From positions 1,178,001 to 1,242,000 of the forward strand of contig OZ244836.1 of NCBI GenBank assembly GCA_965220645.1: DNA of 64,000 bases. Direction: 5' to 3'. Under the pieces are notes generated by a model that was not told the DNA's origin, searched no databases, and saw only the letters and a program-made list of their open reading frames with translations. Made by a program: the position numbers and the translations under genes. Shown one piece after another: positions 1 to 9,881 of the stretch (its first letter is position 1; each line of letters opens with the position of its first letter). This stretch comes from Aldehydirespirator sp965220645. GTDB lineage: Bacteria > Actinomycetota > Acidimicrobiia > Acidimicrobiales > Aldehydirespiratoraceae.

Positions 1-2
1 GC

Positions 3-350
3 TTCGCCGCGGCGATTGTCGGGGAGGGACTGTCCAGGCAATGCGAGCCGTGGACGGTAGCAGAGTCCCCACTGCCGTTGGAGCCGGTGCAGAGCGATCT
101 GCCGGTGCTGCTGATCTCCGGGTGGTTCGACCCGATCACGCCTCCGAGCCTCGCCGAGGCAGCCGCGGAGTATCTGCCCCGCAGCACGCACATCGTGAGC
201 CGCACCCGTGGCCACGGAATCTGGGTGTGGGGCTACGACAGCTGCGTCGACCGGATCGTCGCAGACTTCCTGGCCGAGCCAGGCACCGAACTCGACACCG
301 CCTGCGCCTTGGAGGACCGCCCGCTTCGCTGGCAGCCGCTTCCCGCCTAG
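3..350 (+). CDS. Alpha/beta hydrolase, C-terminal part (TAP-like)
   Basis: Open at the left edge of the window, so only the last 115 residues are seen. The segment PVLLISGWFDPITPP followed about 30 residues later by SRTRGHGIW matches the C-terminal region of secreted alpha/beta hydrolases of the tripeptidyl-aminopeptidase (TAP) group, where the Asp after the beta strand and the late His belong to the catalytic triad. The His in RTRGHGI would be the triad His. The Cys in the stretch CEPWTVAE, just before this region, is also typical of that group. Substrate cannot be told from this fragment. The nucleophile elbow and any signal peptide lie outside the window. Confidence 0.7.
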   Translation, partial: FAAAIVGEGLSRQCEPWTVAESPLPLEPVQSDLPVLLISGWFDPITPPSLAEAAAEYLPRSTHIVSRTRGHGIWVWGYDSCVDRIVADFLAEPGTELDTACALEDRPLRWQPLPA

Positions 351-404
351 ACGCTGCCGGCCCGCTTCGTTGGCAGCCGCTCCGTAGCGGTAGAGACTGG
401 GGCC

Positions 405-1196
405 ATGATCCTCGAAGGACGAACCGTGCTAGTGGTGGGTGTCGGCCCCGGATTAGGCGCCAGCTGTGCCCGACTGGCGTTCCGGGACGGCGCCAACGTG
501 GCCGTCATGGCCCGTAGCGCTGATCGCCTGGCCGAGGCGGCCGCCGAGCTCGACCCCACCGGTGACCGGGTGATCGCCTGCCCGGGCGACGTCACCAGCC
601 AGGAGGACTGCACTGCCGCCGCCGACGCCGCCGCCGAGCGATTCGGGGCGCTTCACGCAGTGGTCAATGTGGCTGCCCTCGACACCCAGAAGGGAGCGTG
701 GCACCGGACGACCGACGAGGACTGGAAACTCAACCTCACCGTCAACGTGCTCGGCGCGGTGCATGTGGTGCGGGCGGTTGAGCCCCACTTCGTAGCGGCC
801 GGCGGGGGGTCGGTGGTGCAGATCGGATCGCAGGCGTCCATGAGGCCGGTGGCGGTGTTCCCCCAGAGCCCGTACGGGGCGGCCAAGTCGGCGCTGCTGT
901 CGTTGGCGCGCGATCTAGCTGCGGAGTTGGGTCCGTCCGGGATCAGGGTCAACACGGTGGTTCCGAGCTGGATGTGGGGGCCCAACGTCAAGCTCTACTG
1001 CGAGTGGCAGGCCGGCACGAGGGGCATCACCGTCGAGGAGGTCAAGCACGAGATCGCCCAGGAGATGGCCCTGCGGGAGATGCCCACCGACTCCGATGTC
1101 GCCGAAGCGGTCGTGTTCCTGGCGTCGGAACGGGCTCGGATGATCACCGGCCAGACGCTCGTGGTCAACGCCGGGCACTTCTACCCGGTCGCCTGA
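405..1196 (+). CDS. SDR family NAD(P)-dependent oxidoreductase
   Basis: A 263-residue classical short-chain dehydrogenase/reductase, a normal length for the family. The N-terminal Rossmann glycine motif is seen as GVGPGLG at about residues 11-17. The catalytic Tyr-Lys pair is in SPYGAAK at about residues 157-163, with a serine in GSQAS about 15 residues before it. The C-terminus ends with the usual ITGQTLVVNAG segment. Substrate is unknown; SDRs of this type act on alcohols, steroids or 3-oxoacyl compounds. The last 152 bp recur almost unchanged at 2567-2718, downstream of the toxin-antitoxin pair and the flavin protein, suggesting a rearranged or partly deleted tandem paralogue. Confidence 0.88.
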   Translation: MILEGRTVLVVGVGPGLGASCARLAFRDGANVAVMARSADRLAEAAAELDPTGDRVIACPGDVTSQEDCTAAADAAAERFGALHAVVNVAALDTQKGAWHRTTDEDWKLNLTVNVLGAVHVVRAVEPHFVAAGGGSVVQIGSQASMRPVAVFPQSPYGAAKSALLSLARDLAAELGPSGIRVNTVVPSWMWGPNVKLYCEWQAGTRGITVEEVKHEIAQEMALREMPTDSDVAEAVVFLASERARMITGQTLVVNAGHFYPVA

Positions 1197-1246
1197 CTGC
1201 ACGACCCCCCAAGGTAAGCGCCATTCGGGCCGGGCCGACCAGCCGA

Positions 1247-1639
1247 CTATACGTCCACGATTCTGACGCTGGCACCCAGTGCTGCGAGCAGCGGCGCGAT
1301 GTCGCTCCGGTCGGATGTGACGACACCGACATCCTCTAGGCGTGCAGCCTTTGCAGCCGTCACTGCGACCGATGCGTCGATGACATCGTCGGTGCCTGTC
1401 TGGCCGCAGAGAGCGCCGGCCTCCCGTGCGATCTGTCCGTCCAGCGGCACTTCATCGGACAGTTTGAGAGCCCGGGCCAATGGCGCCTGGCGAGGACCGC
1501 CCCTCCAGGCTTGGGCGACAGCTCCAGTCGGCACTTGCACGTCGCTGGGTCGGTCTGCGGTGTACAGCCTCGTCCACAGGTGCCGGTCTCCATGCTCGAG
1601 GGCGATCAGCGCGCCGGTGTCCAGCACGAAGGTCGTCAT
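1247..1639 (-). CDS. PIN-domain toxin, VapC-like
   Basis: A 130-residue PIN-domain protein. The first acidic residue is in FVLDTGALIALE near the N-terminus; further conserved acids are in DDVIDASVA at about residue 84 and TSDRSDIAPL near the C-terminus. PIN toxins are Mg-dependent ribonucleases that cleave tRNA or rRNA until masked by their antitoxin. The gene starts inside the stop of the upstream small gene (ATGA overlap), the usual toxin-antitoxin arrangement. The pair lies on the strand opposite its neighbours and between two copies of an SDR 3' end, consistent with an acquired module. Confidence 0.85.
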   Translation of the reverse strand: MTTFVLDTGALIALEHGDRHLWTRLYTADRPSDVQVPTGAVAQAWRGGPRQAPLARALKLSDEVPLDGQIAREAGALCGQTGTDDVIDASVAVTAAKAARLEDVGVVTSDRSDIAPLLAALGASVRIVDV

Positions 1640-1833
1640 CCGTACATGTCCTTGCGGGCTTGGGCGATCTCCTCCTCGGTGAAGGCACCATGCTCGGCTT
1701 GGTACTCATCGAACAGCTTCTTCCATTCGCGGCGCCGGGTCTCATCGTCGAGCGGATGGGCCGGCCTCGCACCGCTGGCATCGTCCGAGTCTTGGATGTT
1801 GCGGGCATCGTAGGCGGGGGATCCGGCTGTCAC
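1636..1833 (-). CDS. VapB-like antitoxin
   Basis: A 65-residue acidic protein directly upstream of the PIN toxin gene, overlapping it by four bases. The GTG at 1833 is chosen as start because GGAAGGAG sits at a good distance before it; an ATG ten codons upstream has no such signal. The C-terminal half (WKKLFDEYQAEHGAFTEEEIAQARKD) resembles the toxin-binding tails of VapB-type antitoxins, while no clear DNA-binding fold can be named in the N-terminal half. Its role as antitoxin rests mainly on position, size and overlap. Confidence 0.7.
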   Translation of the reverse strand: MTAGSPAYDARNIQDSDDASGARPAHPLDDETRRREWKKLFDEYQAEHGAFTEEEIAQARKDMYG

Positions 1834-1878
1834 GATTCTCCTTCCGTCATCAAGGCGTCGCATCTGGTTCTTGCGGGC

Positions 1879-1907
1879 AATCTAGCGTGTGATCATCAGC
1901 GGGACAA
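1879..1907 (-). promoter_or_regulatory. Candidate promoter of the toxin-antitoxin pair
   Basis: On the minus strand TTGTCC (1902-1907) and TAGATT (1879-1884) are spaced by exactly 17 bases, each matching four of six consensus bases, about 45 bases before the antitoxin start. The surrounding 1860-1950 stretch is clearly richer in A and T than the neighbouring genes. Found by eye only. Confidence 0.35.
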
Positions 1908-2088
1908 CACTAACCAACATAGATATACACTAAAATACTGTCAGCTGCGAATGACACGGCAGCCATCGGCGCCGCGGCTTCCGAGGTGGTACGGGAAATA
2001 GAGTGTGACTGCAAGCGCCACCCACCGGCAAGGGCCGTCCGTGGGTCTGTTGGTGGCGTGGGCTCGACCCCAGAACAGGAGTAGCCGT

Positions 2089-2541
2089 ATGAGCCGCACC
2101 ATGGAGGATGTTCGCCAGTTCGCAGGCGCCGACCAGGGCCTCGCAGTCGTGTCGTTCGGGCGTCCTGACCAGTCGGTTCACTCCTCGCTGGTCAACGCCG
2201 GGGTGATGGCCCACCCGGTGACCGGCGAGGAGGTGGTGGCGCTGGTCGTGCGGAGCAGCGCCGCGAAACTCCGTCATTGGCGCCGCACCCCGCGGGCCAC
2301 CATCGTCTTCCGGTCGGGCTGGTCGTGGGTGGGCGTGGAAGGCGCCACGACGATCATCGGCCCCGACGATCGATTCGACGGCTTCGACCCGTCATCGGTT
2401 CCCCGGTTGCTTCGGGCCGTGTTCACCGCTGCTGGCGGCAGCCACCAGGACTGGGACGAGTACGACCGCGTGATGGTGGCCGAACGCCGGACCGCGGTCT
2501 TCATCCACCCCTCCCGCATCACCGGGGTCGGCCAACCCTGA
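2089..2541 (+). CDS. PPOX-class flavin/F420-dependent protein
   Basis: A 150-residue split-barrel protein of the pyridoxamine-phosphate-oxidase-like class (Rv1155/Rv2061 type). Seen are the early segment LAVVSFGRPDQSVHSSLVNAG, the central KLRHWRRTPRATIVF, which corresponds to the ligand-binding K-x-x-x-L/W-x-R-x-P region, and the later EGATTIIGPDD strand. Such proteins bind FMN or F420 and reduce small molecules or heme-like compounds. The ATG at 2089 is chosen because AGGAG lies seven bases upstream; an in-frame ATG at 2005 has no such signal. Which cofactor it uses cannot be decided here. Confidence 0.75.
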   Translation: MSRTMEDVRQFAGADQGLAVVSFGRPDQSVHSSLVNAGVMAHPVTGEEVVALVVRSSAAKLRHWRRTPRATIVFRSGWSWVGVEGATTIIGPDDRFDGFDPSSVPRLLRAVFTAAGGSHQDWDEYDRVMVAERRTAVFIHPSRITGVGQP

Positions 2542-2566
2542 ACCGGAATCACTCGAGGGTTGTGAC

Positions 2567-2717
2567 GCACGAGATCGCCCAGGAGATGGCCCTGCGGGAG
2601 ATGCCTACCGACTCCGATGTCGCCGAAGCGGTCGTGTTCCTGGCGTCGGAGCGGGCCCGGATGATCACCGGCCAGACGCTCGTGGTCAACGCCGGGCACT
2701 TCTACCCGGTCGCCTGA
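2567..2717 (+). pseudogene. Duplicated 3' end of the SDR gene
   Basis: The 152 bases 2567-2718 match 1046-1197, the last 50 codons and stop of the SDR gene, with three mismatches and no gap by eye. All three differences fall in third codon positions and are silent (Pro, Glu, Ala codons). The rest of an SDR gene is missing upstream: the match begins 25 bases after the stop of the flavin protein gene. This is the residue of a second SDR gene or a recombination product, not a working gene. Confidence 0.85.
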
Positions 2718-2750
2718 CCGAGCGACGGCGGGATCGGCCGTTAGAGAGGG

Positions 2751-3023
2751 CTAGAGGCTGAACACGGTGCCTACAGCAAGCAACAGGATCAGCGCCACCC
2801 AGAAGGCAGTGCCTATCCACCCGATGCTGTAGCCGACCGCCGCCAAGCCGCGATGCGGGGCTCCCGACAGTGCCTTTTGTATTGCGGTACGGCCGAGGAT
2901 CAACGCAAACGGGAACAAGACGGGGAGCGCCACGCCCAGGACAGCCAGGGCGCAGGCAAGGACGGCCTCACTGTTGCTGTCAGGAGGTGCTGCTTGCTCC
3001 GTTAGGTTGGCCACGGTGCGCAT
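2751..3023 (-). CDS. Small two-helix membrane protein (DUF4190-like)
   Basis: A 90-residue protein with two hydrophobic segments at about residues 18-42 (AVLACALAVLGVALPVLFPF) and 62-88, separated by a short loop containing GRTAIQKALSG. This layout resembles DUF4190-type small membrane proteins. The ATG at 3023 is chosen; a longer reading would run into the divergent ccmA gene, which starts only 31 bases away. Function unknown. Confidence 0.6.
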   Translation of the reverse strand: MRTVANLTEQAAPPDSNSEAVLACALAVLGVALPVLFPFALILGRTAIQKALSGAPHRGLAAVGYSIGWIGTAFWVALILLLAVGTVFSL

Positions 3024-3053
3024 CGTACTGCCCACGTCAACCCCGCCTCGATC

Positions 3054-3701
3054 GTGAGAGTCGTTCGGCTGCGCGATGCGGTCGTGCTGCTGGGGGGCTT
3101 TCCGGCGCTGGCCGGGGTCGACCTCTCCGTCGAGCGCGGCGAGGTAGTTCTCGTAAGGGGTCCCAATGGCGCGGGCAAGTCCACGCTGCTGCACCTTTGT
3201 GCCGGGCTGTTGCGCCTGTCGGAGGGTCAGGGCGAGGTGCTGGGCTGTGACCTGGGCGTTGACCGGGCTGCGGTGCGCCGCCGGGTGGGTCTGCTGGGCC
3301 ACGACACCGCGCTCTACGGCGAGTTGACCGCAGCCGAGAACCTGCAGGTATGGGCCCGGGCTTCCAGAGTGGGCGAAGCCGACGTGGGTGGCGCGCTCGA
3401 TCGCCTAGGGCTGCCTCCGCGGCTGCGCGACGTCCCCACCGACCGGCTGTCTGCGGGGCAGCGTCGCCGGGTGGCGCTGGCCGCGATCGTGGTACGCCGA
3501 CCCGAGCTGTGGCTGCTTGACGAGCCCCACGCCGGGCTCGACTCCGACGGGCGCGAGATCGTGGACAGCATCGTGACGGCCGCGGCCGCGGCCGGTGCTG
3601 CCGTGGTGCTGGCCTCCCATGAGGCGGGACCGGCCGGTGGTCTCGCCACCCGCACTGTGGCGATGGCGGGCGGCACGCTGCCAGAGGGGCTGGGACCGTG
3701 A
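3054..3701 (+). CDS. ccmA: Heme exporter ATP-binding protein CcmA
   Basis: ABC ATPase of 215 residues, the normal CcmA size. Walker A is GPNGAGKST at about residues 37-45, the signature is LSAGQRRRVALA at about 131-142 and Walker B is LWLLDEPHAGLD at about 153-164. With CcmB, CcmC and CcmD it forms the inner-membrane complex that releases holo-CcmE so heme can be delivered to apocytochrome c. The GTG at 3054 is the first start of the frame. It is the first gene of a tightly packed ccm operon and overlaps ccmB by four bases (GTGA). Confidence 0.93.
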   Translation: MRVVRLRDAVVLLGGFPALAGVDLSVERGEVVLVRGPNGAGKSTLLHLCAGLLRLSEGQGEVLGCDLGVDRAAVRRRVGLLGHDTALYGELTAAENLQVWARASRVGEADVGGALDRLGLPPRLRDVPTDRLSAGQRRRVALAAIVVRRPELWLLDEPHAGLDSDGREIVDSIVTAAAAAGAAVVLASHEAGPAGGLATRTVAMAGGTLPEGLGP

Positions 3702-4393
3702 CCGTCTGGCGCGAGCTCAGCCTGTTCGCAGGCGACGCCGGTTTGGTGGCCTCCAAGGACCTGCGCATCGAGTGGCGGGCCCGCACGACGCTGGGACAAG
3801 TCTTGCCCTTCGCGCTTCTGGTCCTGGTGCTGTTCGGCTTCGCCCTCGACGCCAACCGGCCCACGCTGCGGCTGGCCACACCAGGCCTGCTGTGGATGAC
3901 CGTGCTGTTCGCGACCGTGGTGGCGGTGCAGCGGTCCGTGGCCGTGGAGTCCGCCGATGGAGCCCGCCGGGTGCTGCTCCTCAGCGGGATGGCCCCGGCG
4001 GCCGCGTTCGTAGGCAAGACCGCCGCGGTGGCGGTGCAATTGCTGGTCGTGGAGGCGCTGCTGTTACCGGGCGTGGTGCTGCTGTACGACGCGAGGATCG
4101 AGTCGATCCCTTTGGTGGCCGCAACGTGCGCGGCCGCGACGGTGGGTCTGGCCGCCGCCGGTAGCCTGCTCGGTGCTGTGGTAGCAGGAGTGCGAGCCCA
4201 TCAGACGGTCCTGCCGATCCTGCTGCTCCCGGTGTCGGCGCCGGTGCTGATCGCGGCCACCCGGGCCTTTGCCGACGGGCTCGGCACGGTCGCGGTGGAC
4301 GGGTGGTCCTGGGTGGGCCTGCTCGTCGGCTTCGCGGCGGTGAACGCTGTGCTGGGCGCGGTCGTCTACGGCCCGCTGCTGGAGGACGCATGA
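3698..4393 (+). CDS. ccmB: Heme exporter membrane protein CcmB
   Basis: A 231-residue integral membrane protein with about six hydrophobic segments, including VLPFALLVLVLFGFAL near residue 33 and TVGLAAAGSLLGAVVAGV near residue 147. The N-terminal segment SKDLRIEWRARTTL is the characteristic cytosolic entry region of CcmB. It is the membrane partner of CcmA in the CcmABCD complex. The start overlaps the ccmA stop and the stop overlaps the ccmC start, indicating translational coupling. Confidence 0.92.
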   Translation: MTVWRELSLFAGDAGLVASKDLRIEWRARTTLGQVLPFALLVLVLFGFALDANRPTLRLATPGLLWMTVLFATVVAVQRSVAVESADGARRVLLLSGMAPAAAFVGKTAAVAVQLLVVEALLLPGVVLLYDARIESIPLVAATCAAATVGLAAAGSLLGAVVAGVRAHQTVLPILLLPVSAPVLIAATRAFADGLGTVAVDGWSWVGLLVGFAAVNAVLGAVVYGPLLEDA

Positions 4394-5169
4394 CAGCCCC
4401 GGAGTCGTCGGCCACACCCTCCGAGCCGCGGATCGCCTCCTATCTCGGCGGTCCCGCTCGAACCGGGTCGCGCTTCACCCTGTGGCTCGGTGCGGCGACC
4501 CTGCTCGGCCTGGCCGGGGTGGCCGCGCTGGGGCTTCTGGCCGTCCCAGCCGACGATGTCCAGGGCGACGCGGTGCGCATCATCTTCGTGCACGTTCCCT
4601 CGGCAATAGGGGCCTACGCCGCCTTCGGGGTGACCGCGGTCGGCTCGGTGATGTGGCTGTGGCGCAGGTCGGTGTGGTGGGACGTCACCGCCCACGCCGG
4701 CGCGGAGGTCGGGGTCCTGCTGTGCGGGCTCATGCTGGTGACGGGAATGCTCTGGGGCCGCCCTACTTGGGGCACGTACTGGGAGTGGGGCGACGTGCGG
4801 CTGGTCACCACCCTCATCCTGTTCCTGGTGATGGTCGGCTACCTGTCGGTTCGAGCCCTCGGCGGCGACGCAGCCTCGGTGGCCACCCGAGCCGCGGTGG
4901 TGGGGCTGGTCGGTGGGGTGAACATCCCGATCGTGAACCGGTCGGTGAACTGGTGGGCCAACCGCACCCTGCACCAGCAGTCGTCGCTCACCGACGGCAA
5001 GCTCGCGGACCTCACACTGTTCACCCTGTTCCTGGCGTTCGTCGTGGCTGCGATGGCCATCTGCTGGATGATGGTGCACCGCTTCCGCATCGGCTGGCTG
5101 GAGCGGCAGCTACAAGCCCGCGACGTTCGCGATGCGCTGGCGGCCCGGCGAGCCGAGGCGGGCCGATGA
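4390..5169 (+). CDS. ccmC: Heme-handling protein CcmC
   Basis: A 259-residue protein of the heme handling protein family with six predicted membrane segments. The tryptophan-rich WWD-type motif is WGTYWEWGDVRLVT at about residues 124-137. Flanking heme-ligand histidines are in VHVPSAIGAY at about residue 67 and TLHQQSSLT near residue 196. CcmC passes heme to CcmE on the outer face of the membrane. The ATG at 4390 overlaps the ccmB stop by four bases; this fixes the start. Confidence 0.93.
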   Translation: MTAPESSATPSEPRIASYLGGPARTGSRFTLWLGAATLLGLAGVAALGLLAVPADDVQGDAVRIIFVHVPSAIGAYAAFGVTAVGSVMWLWRRSVWWDVTAHAGAEVGVLLCGLMLVTGMLWGRPTWGTYWEWGDVRLVTTLILFLVMVGYLSVRALGGDAASVATRAAVVGLVGGVNIPIVNRSVNWWANRTLHQQSSLTDGKLADLTLFTLFLAFVVAAMAICWMMVHRFRIGWLERQLQARDVRDALAARRAEAGR

Positions 5170-5303
5170 GCCAGGCCGGCTACGTGCTCGGTGCCTGGGG
5201 CGTCACGCTCGCCGCGATCGGCCTCTACGCGGCCAGCCTCATCGTGCGAGGCCGGCGGCTGGTGCACCGGTCACGAGCCGAGACCGGCGAGAACGGCGAG
5301 TGA
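5166..5303 (+). CDS. ccmD: Small heme exporter subunit CcmD
   Basis: A 45-residue protein with one membrane helix (about residues 6-27, YVLGAWGVTLAAIGLYAASL) followed by an Arg-rich cytoplasmic tail RGRRLVHRSR. This is the typical CcmD design: a tiny anchor that completes the CcmABCD complex. It overlaps the ccmC stop by four bases (ATGA). Identification rests on position, size and topology, since the family is barely conserved in sequence. Confidence 0.8.
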   Translation: MSQAGYVLGAWGVTLAAIGLYAASLIVRGRRLVHRSRAETGENGE

Positions 5304-5330
5304 CAGTCATGGACGACGGCGGTGGATGCC

Positions 5331-5926
5331 ATGGATGACGAGGTGAAGACAGCGGACGACACGTTGTCCGACACCGCGGGCCCGGAGCTGTCGCCGCTCA
5401 CCCCGCGACCCGTTGGACCCCCCGCTCGGACTCGGCGCTGGATCGCGGCGTTGATAACCGTGGCCGTGATCGGAGGCGTTGCGCTGCTCGTGTCGAACCT
5501 GCTCGGTGACGCGGCGCTGTTCTTCTACAACGCCGACGAGGCAGTCGAGCGGCGCGATGAACTGGCTGCCCAGCGCTTCCGTCTGCAGGGGACACCATTG
5601 GTCGAGCCGGTGCATGCCTACTGGGAAGACCGGCCGGTGCTGGCTTTCGCCGTCGGCTTCAACGGGGCAGTAGTGAATGTGGTCCACATCGGCGATCCGC
5701 CCGAGCTGTTCCAGGCCGGCGTGCCGGTGGTGCTCGAAGGGGCCTGGCAGCAAGGACCTGGCCCCGGCCCGGTGATCGCCGCAGACGGCTGGCACTTCGC
5801 ATCGGACCGGATGCTGGTGAAGCACGACAACGACTACCGCAACCGCGACGACTACGACGAGCGCATTGTCGAAGCCGACGAGGGCGTCTTTCGCTACCCT
5901 CCCCCGCTCCGGGAACCATCAGGACC

Positions 5927-5930
<4 letters not shown>
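5331..5930 (+). CDS. ccmE: Periplasmic heme chaperone CcmE
   Basis: About 199 residues. A membrane anchor (WIAALITVAVIGGVALLVSNL) is followed by the beta-barrel domain. The heme-binding motif is LVKHDNDY at about residues 163-170: the His that bonds heme covalently and the Tyr four residues later are both present, so this is the His type and not the Cys type known from some archaea and Gram-positives. The start is uncertain: GTG at 5322 and ATG at 5331 are both in frame. The N-terminal extension before the helix is longer than usual. It takes heme from CcmC and gives it to CcmF/CcmH. Confidence 0.9.
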
Positions 5931-7956
<2,026 letters not shown>

Positions 7957-7960
<4 letters not shown>

Positions 7961-8508
7961 ACAGCGGTGGCCGCCATCGCCGCGCAGTCTGGATCGCGTT
8001 GCCGGTGGCCTTGGCGGCCGCCCTGCTGGTGGTGGTGCTGGCCACCCGGGACTCCGCGTTCGAGCGCAGCGCCTCCAGCCCGATCGTGGGTGGCCTCGCG
8101 CCCCCCATCGTCGGTGCAACCGCAACCGGCGAGTCCTTCGATCTCGACGACTGGCGCGGCCGCTGGGTGATCGTCAACTTCTTCCAGAGCACCTGCGTGC
8201 CCTGCATCATGGAGCACCCCGAACTCGTCGCCTTCGAAGAGCGCCACTCCGCAGCCGGCGACGCTCGGATCGTGTCGGTGGTGTTCGATGACAGCGTCGA
8301 CAACGTGCGGAGATTCTTCGAGGTCAACGGGGGGGACTGGCCCGTTGTCGTGGAGGGCGCCAGCGAGGCGACCATCGCCTACGGCGTTACCGGCGTGCCC
8401 GAGTCCTACCTCGTGGCCCCGTCGGGAGTGGTGGTGTGGAAGCAGCTCGGCGGGGTAACCGCCGACGGCATCGACGACGTGATCGCCCAGCTCAGCGCGG
8501 CACCGTGA
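7957..8508 (+). CDS. ccmG: Thioredoxin-like protein CcmG/DsbE
   Basis: A 183-residue membrane-anchored thioredoxin-fold protein. One N-terminal helix (residues about 10-29) is followed by the redox motif STCVPC at about residues 73-78, with the preceding VIVNFFQ strand, and a cis-Pro in TGVPESY. It keeps apocytochrome c cysteines reduced for heme attachment. It starts inside the ccmF stop (ATGA) and is coupled to the next gene by a GTGA overlap. Redox partners such as CcdA are not in this window. Confidence 0.88.
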
Positions 8509-9881
8509 GTTGGCGTCATGCCAGCTGGATCGCGGCTGTCATGGTGGTCGCGGCGGCCTTCGTGTACGGCGCGCTGGACGAAGGCCCTCCCAAGACCAAC
8601 GCCGACCGCGTCCACGCTTTGGCCGAGGACTTTGCCTGCCCGGTGTGCGCGGGCCAGTCGGTGGCCGAGAGCGACGTGCCGGTCGCCCGGGAGATCCGGC
8701 GGCAGATCGCGGTGTGGGTCGACGAGGGCCGCAGCGACGCTTTCATCCGGGACCAGCTGGTAGCGGCCTACGACGTCGACATCGATTACAACCCGTCGGG
8801 ATCCGGCATCACCAGCCTGGTGTGGATCCTCCCGCTGTTCGCCGGAGGCGGCATCGCGGCCGTGGTCGTGGTGATGCTGCGATCCGACCGCCGCCCGGGG
8901 CAAGCCGGGGCCGAGCCCTCGATGGCGACGCGGCGACGCCGCTGGCGCAACGCGGTCGTGTGGACTGTCGCCGTCGCGGTGGTGGCCGGCGCGGCGGGGC
9001 TGCTGGTAGCCCGCTCGTCGGGCAGCCGCGGCACCGACGGCTCAGTCACCGGCGAGATCCGCGTCACCACCCGCGAGCTGATCTTCGAGGCCCAGTCGCG
9101 GCTGGCCGACGGCGACATGGCCGGCGCCATCGACGCCTACGACGAAGCCCTCGAGCTTCAGCCCTCCAACGCGGAGGCGCTTACCTATCGGGGCTGGCTC
9201 ACTTCCCGCCGCGGCGATCCGGCCGCTGCGGTCGAGTACCTCGACGACGCCATCGCGGTGGACCCCGCCTACCCGGACGCCCGGCTGTTCCGGGCCATTG
9301 TCGCCCTCGAGGAGGGTGACGGAGCCGGAGCGGCTCAGCAGCTGGCCGTCTTCGACGCCCTGGACCCGCCCCCGTATGCCGAGGAGTTGCTGGCCCAGGC
9401 ACAAGTGCGCGAGCGGGTGGCCGCGGCCCGCGACGCCGCCGCGCTGCAGGCTGTGGAGGCTCTGGACGCCTTCGAGGAGCGTCCCGAGTTCAGCGACACC
9501 GCCTTGAGTGTGCCGGACGCACTCGCTGGCGCGGAGGCCTTGGCCGCCCGAGGCGATCTGCTCGAGGCCGTGCAGTTCCTCGACTGGGTGCTGGAGTCCC
9601 GCCCCGATGATCCCGACGTGCTGGCCGGCCGGGGCTGGTTGCTGGTTCGTAGCGGTGATCCCGAACTGCTCGCCCTCGGCGTCGAATACCTGGATCTAGC
9701 CCTGACTGCCGACCCGTCCAACCCCCGAGGACTGGTGTACCGGGCGTTTGCACGGTGGCAGCAGGGCTACACCCCGGCGGCCCGCGCCGATCTCGCCGCC
9801 TTCGATGAACTGGACTACCGGCCGCCAGACCTGGTTCGCCTGGTTGAGGCTCAGGGCCTGCGAGCCGCGATCAGCGGTTGA
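8505..9881 (+). CDS. CcmH-CcmI fusion: thiol-oxidoreductase domain plus TPR domain
   Basis: A 458-residue fusion. Residues about 1-125 are CcmH: an N-terminal helix, the redox motif ACPVCAGQSVAES at about 46-58 (counterpart of LRCxxCQ), and a second helix near residue 110. After a linker and another helix (about 155-173) comes a tetratricopeptide region with repeats such as AIDAYDEALELQPSNAEALTYRG, which corresponds to CcmI and should bind apocytochrome C-termini. E. coli also has a long CcmH, but its order and the separate CcmI of other bacteria differ, so domain assignment is by motif. The GTG start overlaps ccmG. The 3' end overlaps the convergent gene by 11 bases. Confidence 0.85.
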   Translation: MSWRHASWIAAVMVVAAAFVYGALDEGPPKTNADRVHALAEDFACPVCAGQSVAESDVPVAREIRRQIAVWVDEGRSDAFIRDQLVAAYDVDIDYNPSGSGITSLVWILPLFAGGGIAAVVVVMLRSDRRPGQAGAEPSMATRRRRWRNAVVWTVAVAVVAGAAGLLVARSSGSRGTDGSVTGEIRVTTRELIFEAQSRLADGDMAGAIDAYDEALELQPSNAEALTYRGWLTSRRGDPAAAVEYLDDAIAVDPAYPDARLFRAIVALEEGDGAGAAQQLAVFDALDPPPYAEELLAQAQVRERVAAARDAAALQAVEALDAFEERPEFSDTALSVPDALAGAEALAARGDLLEAVQFLDWVLESRPDDPDVLAGRGWLLVRSGDPELLALGVEYLDLALTADPSNPRGLVYRAFARWQQGYTPAARADLAAFDELDYRPPDLVRLVEAQGLRAAISG

